35,112 nucleotides of DNA from an uncultured Ruminococcus sp. (GCF_902762735.1 NZ_CACWPP010000029.1:1-35112); one strand, 5' to 3'. Numbered from the stretch's first letter, positions 15,137 to 23,318 are shown. The notes: a model not told the origin generated them from the sequence alone. Numbers and translations: made by a program.

Positions 15137-15895
15137 ATGAAACTAGGAAAAACACAGCATATCGTCTATGATGTGGTCATGAGCGCTCTGGCTGTTTTTG
15201 CCGCTGTGCTGGTGCTTTTTGACTGCACAGGCAGTCTGTCGGAGTGGGTAAGAACGGTCAGTATGGCAATTTACGCCCTGTTTGCCGCCGACCTCGCAGT
15301 GCGCACCGCCGCCGCGCCGGATAAACGCAGGTTCTTTAAGATAAATTTCTGGGACGCGGTCGCTGTTCTGCCAATACATGGCATTCTGCCCCCGCTGCCC
15401 GACCCCCGCGCCGATACCTTTTTAAATGTGCTCAACCTCATCAGGATAGTCGCTTTTCTATCACGCCCGCTGAGAAAAGCACAGCGTTTCTACAATACAA
15501 ACGGCTTCAAATACGTGGTTTTCGCCACTTTCATGACCATCATCACGGGCGGCGTGCTGATACATTACGCTGAGGGCATGGACTTCGGTGACGGCATCTG
15601 GTGGGCTTTCGTCACTGCAACTACAGTCGGATACGGCGATATCTCCCCAAGTACCCTCTACGGCAGACTTATCGCTATGGTGCTGATGCTGGTCGGCATC
15701 GGGCTGATAGGTTCGCTGACCAGTACCCTCACTTCGTTCTTTATGAACAGACAGCATAAAAAGCCCGCAGATGCCGTCATAGAAACGGTAAAAGCCCAGC
15801 TTGACCGTTTTGACGAACTATCCGATGACGATATCGAACAACTCTGCAAGGTGCTCAAAGCACTCAGAACAAAAGGCGTAAAAGAAAGGCGATGA
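15137..15895 (+). CDS. Potassium channel protein, voltage-gated-type fold
   Basis: The 252-residue protein has a hydrophobic N-terminal half with four likely membrane helices (about 11-30, 40-57, 70-85, 95-112) resembling a voltage-sensor domain. A pore module follows: S5 at 123-143, a pore helix, the selectivity filter TVGYGD at 163-168, and S6 at 174-200. The S4-like helix (LIRIVAFLSRPLRKAQRF) has a few basic residues but not the regular one-in-three pattern, so voltage sensing is uncertain. The cytoplasmic tail of about 50 residues is charged. It should conduct K+ across the membrane. The ribosome site (GGATGGTG) is moderate. Confidence 0.88.
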   Translation: MKLGKTQHIVYDVVMSALAVFAAVLVLFDCTGSLSEWVRTVSMAIYALFAADLAVRTAAAPDKRRFFKINFWDAVAVLPIHGILPPLPDPRADTFLNVLNLIRIVAFLSRPLRKAQRFYNTNGFKYVVFATFMTIITGGVLIHYAEGMDFGDGIWWAFVTATTVGYGDISPSTLYGRLIAMVLMLVGIGLIGSLTSTLTSFFMNRQHKKPADAVIETVKAQLDRFDELSDDDIEQLCKVLKALRTKGVKERR

Positions 15896-15943
15896 GCAAA
15901 AAAATTTCCGCAATAAATGGCAAGGGCATGTCAAATTATAGAA

Positions 15944-15972
15944 TTGACACTTGTTTATATTTGTGCTATAAT
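15944..15972 (+). promoter_or_regulatory. Promoter of the isomerase gene
   Basis: TTGACA (15944-15949), 17 bp, TATAAT (15967-15972) within TGTGCTATAAT. The leader to the start codon is about 95 bases. Confidence 0.92.
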
Positions 15973-16074
15973 GTGCGTAACGATTGAAGATCGCATTTTA
16001 TTTGCGCAGCACTGTTCGGTCTTGCGGCCGTTGGCACACACAGCGCCGCGCATTCTACACGGAGGTAATTTACC

Positions 16075-17577
16075 ATGAGCAACAAACTTGCAAACACACC
16101 CAAAGTTAAAATGGGTCTGGTGGCAGTTTCAAGGGACTGCTTCCCCATGAGCCTGTCCGAAAACAGAAGAAATGCCGTTGCTGAGGCTTATGCCGCAAAG
16201 TACGGCGCTGAGGGGCTTTTTGTATGTCCCACCGTTATCGAGAACGAGAAGCACATGCGTCAGGCACTTGATGAAGTCAATGCCGCAGGCTGTAACGCAC
16301 TGGTCGTTTATCTGGGCAACTTCGGTCCTGAGACACCCGAAACTCTGCTGGCTAAGTACTTTGACGGTCCTGCTATGTTCGTGGCAGCCGCTGAGGACGA
16401 CTGCGGAAACGCACTGATCGATAACAGAGGCGACGCTTACTGCGGCATGCTCAATGCAAGCTACAACCTCAAACTGAGAGGCGTTAAGGCTTACATTCCC
16501 GAGTACCCTGTGGGCACAGCTCCCGAAGTAGCTGACATGATACACGAGTTCATTCCCATAGCAAGAACTGTCGTTGGTCTGAAGAACCTGAAGATAATCT
16601 CTTTCGGTCCTCGTCCGCAGGACTTCCTTGCATGCAACGCTCCTATCGCAAGACTGTATGATCTGGGCGTTGAGATCGAGGAGAACTCTGAGCTTGACCT
16701 GTTCGCCGCTTATAACGAGCATAAGGACGATCCCCGCATTCAGGGCGTTATCGACGATATGGCTAAGGAACTGGGCGACGGCAACAAGATGGCAGGCATT
16801 CTGCCAAGACTGGCTCAGTATGAGCTGACTCTGCTGGACTGGGCAGAAGAGCATAAGGGTGAAAGACAGTTCGTGGCTTTTGCCAACAAGTGCTGGCCTT
16901 CTTTCCAGACACAGTTCGGCTTCGTACCCTGCTATGTAAACGGCAGACTGGGCGCGCGCGGCATACCTGTTTCCTGCGAAGTTGACATCTACGGCGTACT
17001 CAGCGAGTACATCGGCGAGTGCATCTCCGATGAGGTCGTTACTCTGCTGGATATAAACAATACCGTTCCAGGCAACATCTACCGCGAGGACATCGAGGGC
17101 AAGTTCGACTATACTCAGAGAGATACTTTCATGGGCTTCCACTGCGGCAACGGTTCTGCATGCATACTGAACAACCCTGTTATGAAGTATCAGCTGATAA
17201 TGCACAGAGGTCTTGAGCCTGATGTTGAGCCTGACATCACAAGAGGTACTCTTGAGGGCGACATCAAGCCCGGCGAGATAACTTTCTTCAGACTCCAATC
17301 CACCGCTGACGCAACTCTGCGTTCTTATGCGGCTGAGGGCGAGATACTGCCTGTTGCTACTCGTTCTTTCGGTACTATCGGTATCTTCGGCATCAAGGAG
17401 ATGGCACGTTTTTACAGATACGTTCTGATAGAAAAGGGCTATCCTCATCACGGTGCAGTTGTATTCGGTCATCACGGCAAGGCACTGTTCGATACCCTGA
17501 AATTCTTAGGTGTTGACGACAGAGAGTACAACAGACCCGCAGGTGTAAGATACTTCGGCGAGAACCCCTACAAATAA
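16075..17577 (+). CDS. L-fucose/L-arabinose isomerase family protein
   Basis: This 500-residue protein matches the fold family of L-fucose and L-arabinose isomerases, which interconvert aldose and ketose at a Mn2+ site. Likely metal ligands are Glu302 (SCEVDIYG), Asp326 (LLDINN) and a His in YPHHGAV near 458; the spacing follows that of FucI. The C-terminal half has HCGNGSACI and ATRSFGTIGIFG. It is shorter than enterobacterial FucI (about 590) and close in size to AraA (about 500), so the substrate cannot be fixed; an arabinose role would fit the GH43 gene in this window. It has a perfect promoter, a CGGAGGT ribosome site and its own terminator. Confidence 0.8.
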   Translation: MSNKLANTPKVKMGLVAVSRDCFPMSLSENRRNAVAEAYAAKYGAEGLFVCPTVIENEKHMRQALDEVNAAGCNALVVYLGNFGPETPETLLAKYFDGPAMFVAAAEDDCGNALIDNRGDAYCGMLNASYNLKLRGVKAYIPEYPVGTAPEVADMIHEFIPIARTVVGLKNLKIISFGPRPQDFLACNAPIARLYDLGVEIEENSELDLFAAYNEHKDDPRIQGVIDDMAKELGDGNKMAGILPRLAQYELTLLDWAEEHKGERQFVAFANKCWPSFQTQFGFVPCYVNGRLGARGIPVSCEVDIYGVLSEYIGECISDEVVTLLDINNTVPGNIYREDIEGKFDYTQRDTFMGFHCGNGSACILNNPVMKYQLIMHRGLEPDVEPDITRGTLEGDIKPGEITFFRLQSTADATLRSYAAEGEILPVATRSFGTIGIFGIKEMARFYRYVLIEKGYPHHGAVVFGHHGKALFDTLKFLGVDDREYNRPAGVRYFGENPYK

Positions 17578-17601
17578 TTGCAGGGCGAAGCCTGAATTTA
17601 C

Positions 17602-17636
17602 GGCACTTCTGTTCTTACGGGCAGAAGTGCTTTTTT
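17602..17636 (+). terminator. Terminator of the isomerase gene
   Basis: GCACTTCTG pairs with CAGAAGTGC and is followed by six T residues. Confidence 0.88.
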
Positions 17637-17650
17637 ATGGGACTTCGCTC

Positions 17651-17690
17651 AAAAAAGCAGGCACTTCCGCTTCTCGCAGAAGTGCCTGCT
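17651..17690 (-). terminator. Terminator of the PspC operon
   Basis: On the minus strand AGCAGGCACTTC pairs with GAAGTGCCTGCT and is followed by TTTTTT. Its arms share the GCACTTC/GAAGTGC core with the facing plus-strand terminator, so the pair may be derived from one another. Confidence 0.88.
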
Positions 17691-17699
17691 GTCATTTTC

Positions 17700-17885
17700 T
17701 TAGATCTCGGGCAGTATCATCACAGCCACGATATATGCCAAAAATCCAAATCCGCCGCAGAACAGCGAAACCACCGCAAGTATGCGTATGATATTCACAT
17801 CTATCCCCAGATATTCCGCAAGTCCCATGCAAACGCCCGAGATCTTCGCACCGTTTCTTATCCTGTATAATCTCTTTCCGTTCAT
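17700..17885 (-). CDS. PspC-domain membrane protein, 61 residues
   Basis: A minimal PspC protein: the conserved basic opening MNGKRLYRIRNGAKISGVCMGLAEYLGID is followed by one membrane helix (about 34-58) ending in MILPEI. PspC proteins sense or buffer membrane stress in the Psp and Lia systems. It is a close paralogue of the next gene upstream, 23 bp away, and the last gene of a four-gene minus-strand operon. AAGGAGA precedes the start. Confidence 0.88.
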   Translation of the reverse strand: MNGKRLYRIRNGAKISGVCMGLAEYLGIDVNIIRILAVVSLFCGGFGFLAYIVAVMILPEI

Positions 17886-17908
17886 AATTATTCTCCTTTC
17901 GTTATCCT

Positions 17909-18235
17909 TTAAAGAATGTCTTTGCCGTTCTGATCTGTATTGCCGCCGTCATTGTTCTGATAGCCGCCGTAGTTATCGTTGGCGTTATACCTGTTGTAGT
18001 CGAAGTTACCCGCGTTGTTGGCGTTGCCGCTGTTGCGGTAGGGCGCATCGTTCACTTCGGGGAGTATCAGCATCGCCGCTATATACGCCACAATTCCCAT
18101 GCCCGAGAAGCATGCCATAATAACTGCCGCCAGCCTTACCAAGCTGACATCAACATCAAAATACGCCGCTATGCCGTTGCAAACTCCCTGTATCATCGCA
18201 CCGTTCCTTATTCTGTAAAGTTTCTTTCCGTTCAT
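17909..18235 (-). CDS. PspC-domain membrane protein with Asn/Gly-rich tail, 108 residues
   Basis: Residues 1-60 repeat the PspC pattern of the neighbouring gene (MNGKKLYRIRNGAMIQGVCNG, then a helix ending LILPEV). The remaining 48 residues are rich in Asn, Gly, Tyr and Asp and probably disordered. The two genes look like a tandem duplication in which one copy gained or kept a tail. AAGGAGAG precedes the start, and the gene lies 20 bp after the flavodoxin-fold gene. Confidence 0.87.
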   Translation of the reverse strand: MNGKKLYRIRNGAMIQGVCNGIAAYFDVDVSLVRLAAVIMACFSGMGIVAYIAAMLILPEVNDAPYRNSGNANNAGNFDYNRYNANDNYGGYQNNDGGNTDQNGKDIL

Positions 18236-18255
18236 AATGATCTCTCCTTTTTATC

Positions 18256-18954
18256 TTATTTCCAAGGGCGGACATTTCCCGTCCAGCCCTTTTCCTGCCA
18301 GTGTTTTACATCGCGCGGGTTGAAGCCCTTGCGCTGCATCAGGTGCATCGCGAAGAACACCGCGCGGGTCTTAAATGTCGGCTTTACTCTGCCATGCCTG
18401 CTTTTTATCTTCTGCGCTGTACGTTCTGCCGCTTTTTCGATGGCTTTGCGCTTTTTGTCGGATATGCCCTGCCAGTCTGCCGCCGCTACGCCGAAGCCCA
18501 GCTTGTATATCCTCGCCACGCCCCAGAAGAACAGGCTGTCTGCCATATCTTTGTTTGCACTGCCCATACCCATGCCCGCCGCAGTGCTTATGCAGACCCC
18601 CTGCTTTTTAAACATGGACTCTTCGGGCGAATGCACCATCCAGCGCCAGCCGTAGTGGTCGAGAAAGGCATTCATCGCGCCTGTCGCATGGAAAACGTAG
18701 ACAGGGCTTGCAAGTATTATCACATCTGCCGCATCTATGGCTTCGGTGATGGGTGACAGCTTTGCAAAGTGCGGACACTTCTCCTCACCGACCTCAAAGC
18801 ACCGCGTACAGCCTGTGCAGAATTCTCCGAAATCGCGCGGCAGAAAAAATTCCTTGACCTCGCCGCCCAGCTTATCAGCCAGCAGGCGGGCTGTGTGATA
18901 AGTCGAACCCTTGTGGCTCTGACCGTGTATTATAACTGTTTTCATAGCTGTCAT
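18256..18954 (-). CDS. Flavodoxin-fold NAD(P)H-dependent oxidoreductase
   Basis: The 232-residue protein has a flavodoxin-like fold: HGQSHKGSTYHTARLL near the start is the FMN phosphate loop, and ASPVYVFHATGAMNAFLDHYGW is the second FMN loop of NADPH-dependent FMN reductases. A Cys cluster, FCTGCTRCFEVGEEKCPHF, between them resembles the iron-sulfur-flavoprotein pattern, so it may bind a [4Fe-4S] cluster as well. The ATG overlaps the stop of the preceding DUF4097 gene (ATGA), which indicates translational coupling. The substrate is unknown. Confidence 0.82.
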   Translation of the reverse strand: MTAMKTVIIHGQSHKGSTYHTARLLADKLGGEVKEFFLPRDFGEFCTGCTRCFEVGEEKCPHFAKLSPITEAIDAADVIILASPVYVFHATGAMNAFLDHYGWRWMVHSPEESMFKKQGVCISTAAGMGMGSANKDMADSLFFWGVARIYKLGFGVAAADWQGISDKKRKAIEKAAERTAQKIKSRHGRVKPTFKTRAVFFAMHLMQRKGFNPRDVKHWQEKGWTGNVRPWK

Positions 18955-19601
18955 ATATACTTTATCTTAGGTTTGCCGATGCCTGTCTCGGCACTGACAT
19001 TTGTGGGCTTGTTTGTGAAAGTCAGGTCAATGTTGCCGATACCGCTGTCAACACTTACAGTGTCATAAACCGAACCCTCAAAGGATATGTTACCCGTCCC
19101 GCAATCGGCTTTCAGGCTGTCAATGTCACCATTCAGCTTTAAATTGCCTGCGCCCGCGTCAACTGTCAGCCTGCCGCCCGAAATGCCGCTCAGCCTGATG
19201 TCGCCCGCGCCCGACCTCACTTCAAAGCTGTCCTTTGCAGTCACATTCTTAGCAGTCACATTTCCCGCATCTGAGTCTATCGCGATACTGCCGCAGTTAA
19301 CCGTTTCGAGATCTATATTGCAGGCAGCAACATCTATGGTGATGCTTTCAAGCGCCTTGTCGGTGAGGTAAAGTGTCAGCTTTTCGGCATAGAACACCCG
19401 AAACATCTTACTTAGCATGTTATTTTCGGGCAGTTCGATATTGAGAACGCCGTCTGCGGCCTCCACCGTCACATCATCGGGGATATTACTGCATTCAGCC
19501 CTGACCGTCTTACAGCCGCCCACTATATTCAGCCCAACTATCTTGTCTTTGATCTTCACCGAAGAAAAATCTTCGGCGGAGAAAGTCTTATCCAGTACCA
19601 T
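18951..19601 (-). CDS. DUF4097-family beta-strand repeat protein, 216 residues
   Basis: The second half is a ladder of short beta repeats (SGAGDIRLSG, DAGAGNLKLNG, DCGTGNISFEG, DSGIGNIDL), the mark of DUF4097 adhesin-like domains that build a right-handed solenoid. There is no signal peptide or membrane helix, unlike the second copy at 21200-21994. The function is not established; family members are often encoded with PspC, LiaF-like and PadR proteins. AAAGGAG precedes the start. It is the first gene of an operon with the reductase and two PspC genes. Confidence 0.8.
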   Translation of the reverse strand: MVLDKTFSAEDFSSVKIKDKIVGLNIVGGCKTVRAECSNIPDDVTVEAADGVLNIELPENNMLSKMFRVFYAEKLTLYLTDKALESITIDVAACNIDLETVNCGSIAIDSDAGNVTAKNVTAKDSFEVRSGAGDIRLSGISGGRLTVDAGAGNLKLNGDIDSLKADCGTGNISFEGSVYDTVSVDSGIGNIDLTFTNKPTNVSAETGIGKPKIKYI

Positions 19602-20123
19602 TTTTATTATCTCCTTTTTGTAAATATCTCAGCACCGATTTGTATGATAGGGCAGTCGCTCGTTTATCTGTATCTCTTCAAATTCTCCGACCGACTCATT
19701 TTGTTGTCTCCTTAATCTTGTTCCCTTTGCAAGCCATCTCTCCCCGCCGCCAAAGCGGGGACGATGACCGTTTGTCTCTTTTTATTTATCTTGCCGAAAA
19801 GTATGTCCACACGCATATCAGCGCATCGTAAACACCGTGACAGATGGAACTGCCCGTTATCTTCACAGCCTAAGCCCCGTTCATTTCACAAGCCATCTCT
19901 CCCCGCCGCCAAAGCGGGGACGATGACCGTTTGTCTCTTTTTATTTATCTTGCCAAAAAATATGTCCACACGCATATCAGCGCATCGTAAACACCGTGAC
20001 AGAAGAAACTGCCCGTTATCTTCAAAGCCTATTTCATTTTGTTGTCTCCTTAGTCCTGTTCCTTCTGCAAGGCATCTCTCCCCGCCGCCAAAGCGGGGGC
20101 GATGACCGTTTGTCTCTTTTTAT
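19602..20123 (-). repeat. Intergenic region with three copies of a 111-bp unit
   Basis: A 111-bp block recurs at 19733-19843, 19892-20002 and 20071-20181. The third copy overlaps the last 18 codons of the CPBP protease gene (20124-20909); the first two are downstream tandem copies of that gene end (encoding CHGVYDALICVWTYF, one with Ser to Leu near the end). Each unit also holds a CCCCGC/GCGGGG hairpin. An AAGGAGACAACAAAATG start signal follows copies 1 and 3 on the minus strand; after copy 1 it opens an 11-codon frame (MSRSENLKRYR), after copy 3 only two codons. No other gene is seen here. Confidence 0.85.
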
Positions 20124-20858
20124 TTATCTTGCCGAAAAGTATGTCCACACGCATATCAGCGCATCGTAAACACCGTGACAGATGATGAGCGAAAGCAGTG
20201 TACAGCCCTTTATCTTATCCCTGAAAGTGCAGAAGATGAAGCCTATCACCGCTGTCATTATCACCTGCACTATACTGCCGCCGAATATGTGGAACAGTCC
20301 GAACAGCAGTGACGAACCTATCGCCGCATAAAGTTTTCTGCCAAAGACCGCGTTCAGCTTGTCGTAGATCACTCCGCGAAAGACCAGTTCTTCTGCCGCG
20401 CCAACAGATACTATACAGTAAAAGAACTGATATGCGAACTGCCAGGGTTCAGTATAAAGGTAACTGCTGACATATCTGCCGAAACCCGCAAGGTGCGGTA
20501 TGCCCGTCAGCACCACCGACATGAGAACACCCAGTATAACGCCCACAAGCAGCTGTCTGACGATGCCCTTTTTCTCAAACAGTTTCATCACTGTGTTATC
20601 GTTCTCCTGCCTGATGACCATTATAGGTATCACAGCGATCAGCCAGTAAAGCACCACCATCAGCACCGCACGCAGTCCCAGCGGTGCATTTGCCAGCAGT
20701 TTAGACTGAAACTCCCTCAGCACGAACAAGCCTGCCATACTGCCCGAAAACGCCACCGTCAGGGCTGTTATATTGTTTTCAAGCCGTTCTGCATGCTGTG
20801 AAGCCGTAAGCGTCTGCCCCTTTATCCACACGCGGTCTTTTTTCAAACGGTTTTCCAT
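20124..20858 (-). CDS. CPBP-family (CAAX-like) intramembrane protease
   Basis: The 244-residue protein has about six membrane helices and the three motifs of the Abi/CPBP metalloprotease family: EELVFRG (EExxxR) near residue 153, LFGLFHIFG (FxxxH), and CHGVYDAL near the end, where Asp stands in place of the common Asn. These enzymes cleave membrane peptides or prenylated proteins; bacterial members include bacteriocin-immunity proteins. The start at 20858 (MENRLKKD) follows CGGAGGTG at 6 bp; an upstream in-frame ATG at 20909 has no ribosome site and would overlap the small gene before it. The 3' end is duplicated downstream. Confidence 0.88.
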   Translation of the reverse strand: MENRLKKDRVWIKGQTLTASQHAERLENNITALTVAFSGSMAGLFVLREFQSKLLANAPLGLRAVLMVVLYWLIAVIPIMVIRQENDNTVMKLFEKKGIVRQLLVGVILGVLMSVVLTGIPHLAGFGRYVSSYLYTEPWQFAYQFFYCIVSVGAAEELVFRGVIYDKLNAVFGRKLYAAIGSSLLFGLFHIFGGSIVQVIMTAVIGFIFCTFRDKIKGCTLLSLIICHGVYDALICVWTYFSAR

Positions 20859-20878
20859 GTTACGCACCTCCGTAGCGT

Positions 20879-21037
20879 TCACACCCTTATCAGCGGGTGC
20901 AGCAGGCATGGTCCTCTGCCCGAGAGCATTATTATTGCCCCCAGAAGCATAAATATAGCTATCAGTGTCAGTTCCTGACTAAACTCCGCGGCCCCGCCGT
21001 ACAGGCGGGAAAATATGTTTTTTGCTATCTCTTTCAT
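20879..21037 (-). CDS. Possible small single-pass membrane protein, 52 residues
   Basis: The frame opens ATG AAA GAG ATA and reads MKEIAKNIFSRLYGGAAEFS, then a hydrophobic stretch LTLIAIFMLLGAIIML (about 25-40) and a short basic end. It ends 20 bp before the CPBP protease start. The codons resemble those of its neighbours. The ribosome site is poor (GTGATAAC), so translation is not certain. It could be a membrane peptide working with the protease; I do not recognise a family. Confidence 0.4.
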   Translation of the reverse strand: MKEIAKNIFSRLYGGAAEFSQELTLIAIFMLLGAIIMLSGRGPCLLHPLIRV

Positions 21038-21054
21038 GTTATCACGATTTCGCT

Positions 21055-21191
21055 TTATGACTATCCCTTTAGCACACTAACTAAAAATTCGGTAAACAAG
21101 CGGTAAACAAAAGGATAACCAAGCACCACACGCCAGGAACCTTCAGTTCTGTATAGCCGCTGTTTTTGTGGTGTATCAGCGGGATAACCAC
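21055..21191. repeat. Structured interspersed repeat, copy A (137 bp)
   Basis: The segment starts TTATGACTATCCC and ends CAGCGGGATAACCAC. It matches the block at 27740-27865 in the same orientation. Two hairpins are visible: GGAAC-CTTCA-GTTC and CCGCTG/CAGCGG. Copy A has one extra 11-bp tandem unit (GGTAAACAAGC). It begins just after the stop of the DUF4097 gene, in the gap before the small membrane gene. Confidence 0.8.
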
Positions 21192-21199
21192 ATTTCGCC

Positions 21200-21994
21200 T
21201 TATTGATTGTAATTTACAGAAGCCTCGCCGACACCCGTATCAATATCGACTTTATACTTCTTCTCGAACTCAGCCTTGTCGTTGGTTAGGTTTATCGTAC
21301 ATTCACCCACGCCTGTATCTATATCTATATCGCCGTTGACTTCGCCGTTGTACTCTACCTCGCCTGCGCCTGTATCGAAGTCGATGCCGCCCGCAACAGA
21401 ATTATCGACCTTCACATCGCCTGCACCTGTGTCAACTTTAAGCACCTTTTCACAGTTGATGTTATTCATTCTGACCTCGCCCGCGCCTGTCTTGATGTGC
21501 GCCTTTACGCAATTCAGGTCATCAATAGTTATCTCGCCCGCGCCGCCGCTTATCTCGAACGACTCAAACTTTTCATCGGGGAGATATATCTTTGCATCTA
21601 TCTCGTTATATTTCCAGTCGAAAAGATCCTGCCAGTCAAAGCTAAAGCCAAAACTGGTGCGTAGCTCAACTTTAAGAGTACCGTTTTTCTCATTCAGCAC
21701 ATAGTCTTTGGGTATCTTGCCCTCGATATGCACCTGACCGTCATCGCTCCTGCCGACATAAACAGTACCCGTATTAACAACGATATCGACCTTTTCCACA
21801 TTGCCGCCGTCAACAGCATCTGCCACGTCAATAACGCCGTCCTTAGCATATTTGCTCATATCGGTAGTACCTATCCAGATCCCGCCGCCTATCAGCATGG
21901 CTGCACCCATTATTATCATACCCACCGAGAAGTACGGGAAAGATCTCTTTTTTGTACCCGTAAACTCCTTGTCTTTTATATCAAAGTTGGTCAT
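21200..21994 (-). CDS. Membrane-anchored DUF4097-family protein, 264 residues
   Basis: A cytoplasmic start (MTNFDIKDKEFTGTKKR) is followed by one membrane helix (about 20-43) and then an extracytoplasmic solenoid. Its repeats read ISGGAGEITIDD, KTGAGEVRMNN, DTGAGDVKVDN, DTGAGEVEYNG, DTGVGECTINL and DTGVGEASVNY. This is a DUF4097 domain of unknown role. It is the third gene of a padR-DUF1700-DUF4097 set, a combination common in Clostridia, 12 bp after DUF1700. AAGGAGG precedes the start. Confidence 0.87.
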   Translation of the reverse strand: MTNFDIKDKEFTGTKKRSFPYFSVGMIIMGAAMLIGGGIWIGTTDMSKYAKDGVIDVADAVDGGNVEKVDIVVNTGTVYVGRSDDGQVHIEGKIPKDYVLNEKNGTLKVELRTSFGFSFDWQDLFDWKYNEIDAKIYLPDEKFESFEISGGAGEITIDDLNCVKAHIKTGAGEVRMNNINCEKVLKVDTGAGDVKVDNSVAGGIDFDTGAGEVEYNGEVNGDIDIDTGVGECTINLTNDKAEFEKKYKVDIDTGVGEASVNYNQ

Positions 21995-22006
21995 GTTGTT
22001 TCCTCC

Positions 22007-22849
22007 TTAGCGAAAAAACTTGCAGAAGAGCTTCTTTATGCCGCCGAATGTCCACTTGCACAGCTTAGTAAGACCTCTGAAAGCGGGTCTTGCAACAAGC
22101 CCGAAGATACCCAGCAGAAGAAGTCCGCCGCCTATCTCCACAACACCGACGGGTGTTACCCTGAACAGGTCAACTATACCTGAGATGACCAGCGAGAAAC
22201 CGCCTGCTATCAGGCTGACGATCACGCTGAGCAGTCCGCCCAGAATGCCAACTATTGCACCGATAATACCTACAACGATACTGCCCCAGATGGGAGCGGT
22301 AAGCAGCAGTATCAGAACCTTGAGAATGACATTGTTGCGCTTGCTTTTCTGCACATCGGTCATGCTCGGGTCGTTGAACTGCTTGTCATAAACATTTTTT
22401 GCGGTGGTGAAAACGCCGTCTACAAACTGCCCGAACCTGCCTGCCGCTTCATTGAAATCAAAGCCCGAAGCGTTCTGTGCCTGACCTGCACCTGAGGTAC
22501 TGCCTGTACCGTAGCCATAGCCGTAATCATAGCCGCCCTGAGTATTGCTATTATTCTCTTTGCCGACTTCCTCAAACTGAACGTCCTGAGCGCCGCTGTA
22601 AGCCCTTCTGTCAGCCTCACCCAGCTGATAAGCGGCATCACCGTCGGGGTGGAAACCGTTGTCGATCAGTATCTCTCTTGCCAGCGCTTCAGGCGAACCA
22701 AGCATGCTTACAGTCTGCTCATCACTGCCGTAACCCGAATCGAAGAAAATTTCCTCATAGTAGCTGAGTGCGTCCTCAATATCCGCGCGGGGCAGCCCGC
22801 CTTTTTCGAGGTTGTACCTGAGGCTCGTCAGAAATTCCAGTCTATTCAT
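22007..22849 (-). CDS. DUF1700 (HAAS-domain) membrane protein, 280 residues
   Basis: Residues 1-65 are the HAAS helical domain (MNRLEFLTSLRYNLE, then DALSYYEEIFFDSG and LGSPEALAREIL), which in this family pairs with PadR-type regulators. A disordered Gly/Tyr/Asn linker follows, with YGYGYGTG near 110-120. Then come a hydrophobic region of three to four helices (about 170-255) and a basic C-terminus. The start overlaps the padR stop by 8 bp. It probably transmits a membrane signal to PadR; that is inference from the family. Confidence 0.85.
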   Translation of the reverse strand: MNRLEFLTSLRYNLEKGGLPRADIEDALSYYEEIFFDSGYGSDEQTVSMLGSPEALAREILIDNGFHPDGDAAYQLGEADRRAYSGAQDVQFEEVGKENNSNTQGGYDYGYGYGTGSTSGAGQAQNASGFDFNEAAGRFGQFVDGVFTTAKNVYDKQFNDPSMTDVQKSKRNNVILKVLILLLTAPIWGSIVVGIIGAIVGILGGLLSVIVSLIAGGFSLVISGIVDLFRVTPVGVVEIGGGLLLLGIFGLVARPAFRGLTKLCKWTFGGIKKLFCKFFR

Positions 22850-23168
22850 TATCGTCTGCCCCCTTGTTCATCAGTATACTGTCTACCTTTTCTTTATGCG
22901 CCTGCCATTCTACTCTGTATTCCTCAAGCGCCTCGTTGCCTTTGGGTGTGACCCTGTAATATCTGCGGTTTCTGCCCATATACTCTTTATCGTAGGTTTC
23001 AAGAAGATCGTTCTTCTGCAATCTTCTAAGTACGGGGTACAGAGTAGATTCTGATATATCCACCGCTTTTCTGAGATACTGAGTGATCTCATAGCCGTAG
23101 GTATCATCATTCTGCACCACCGAAAGCACCATAGCATCGAGCAGCCCTGCATTGACTGAAAATCCCAT
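22842..23168 (-). CDS. PadR-family transcriptional regulator
   Basis: The 108-residue winged-helix protein reads MGFSVNAGLLDAMVLSVV, then DTYGYEITQYLRKAVDISESTLYPVLRRLQKNDLL, the helix-turn-helix and wing of PadR, and MGRNRRYYRVTPKG. A short C-terminal helix follows for dimerisation. PadR proteins usually repress their own operon until a stress signal arrives. I chose the start at 23168 because it matches the family and has AAAGGAG; an in-frame ATG at 23201 also has a good site and would add 11 residues. The operon continues into DUF1700 and DUF4097. Confidence 0.9.
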   Translation of the reverse strand: MGFSVNAGLLDAMVLSVVQNDDTYGYEITQYLRKAVDISESTLYPVLRRLQKNDLLETYDKEYMGRNRRYYRVTPKGNEALEEYRVEWQAHKEKVDSILMNKGADDNE

Positions 23169-23262
23169 ATTTCTGCTCCTTTCCGAAATAACTCTGTGCA
23201 TAGTCTTTCTCCTTTGCGTGTGTTGTACTTTAAACTTTTGTCTACCGGTATCATATTTGAGT

Positions 23263-23274
23263 ATAATATATTAT
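23263..23274. promoter_or_regulatory. 12-bp palindrome in the padR leader
   Basis: ATAATATATTAT is a perfect palindrome about 40 bp after the expected start of transcription, and could be a second PadR site. Confidence 0.35.
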
Positions 23275-23318
23275 CTTGAATAGTATTTTTTCAAATCCAA
23301 TATCTTTGTTCTGATGAT

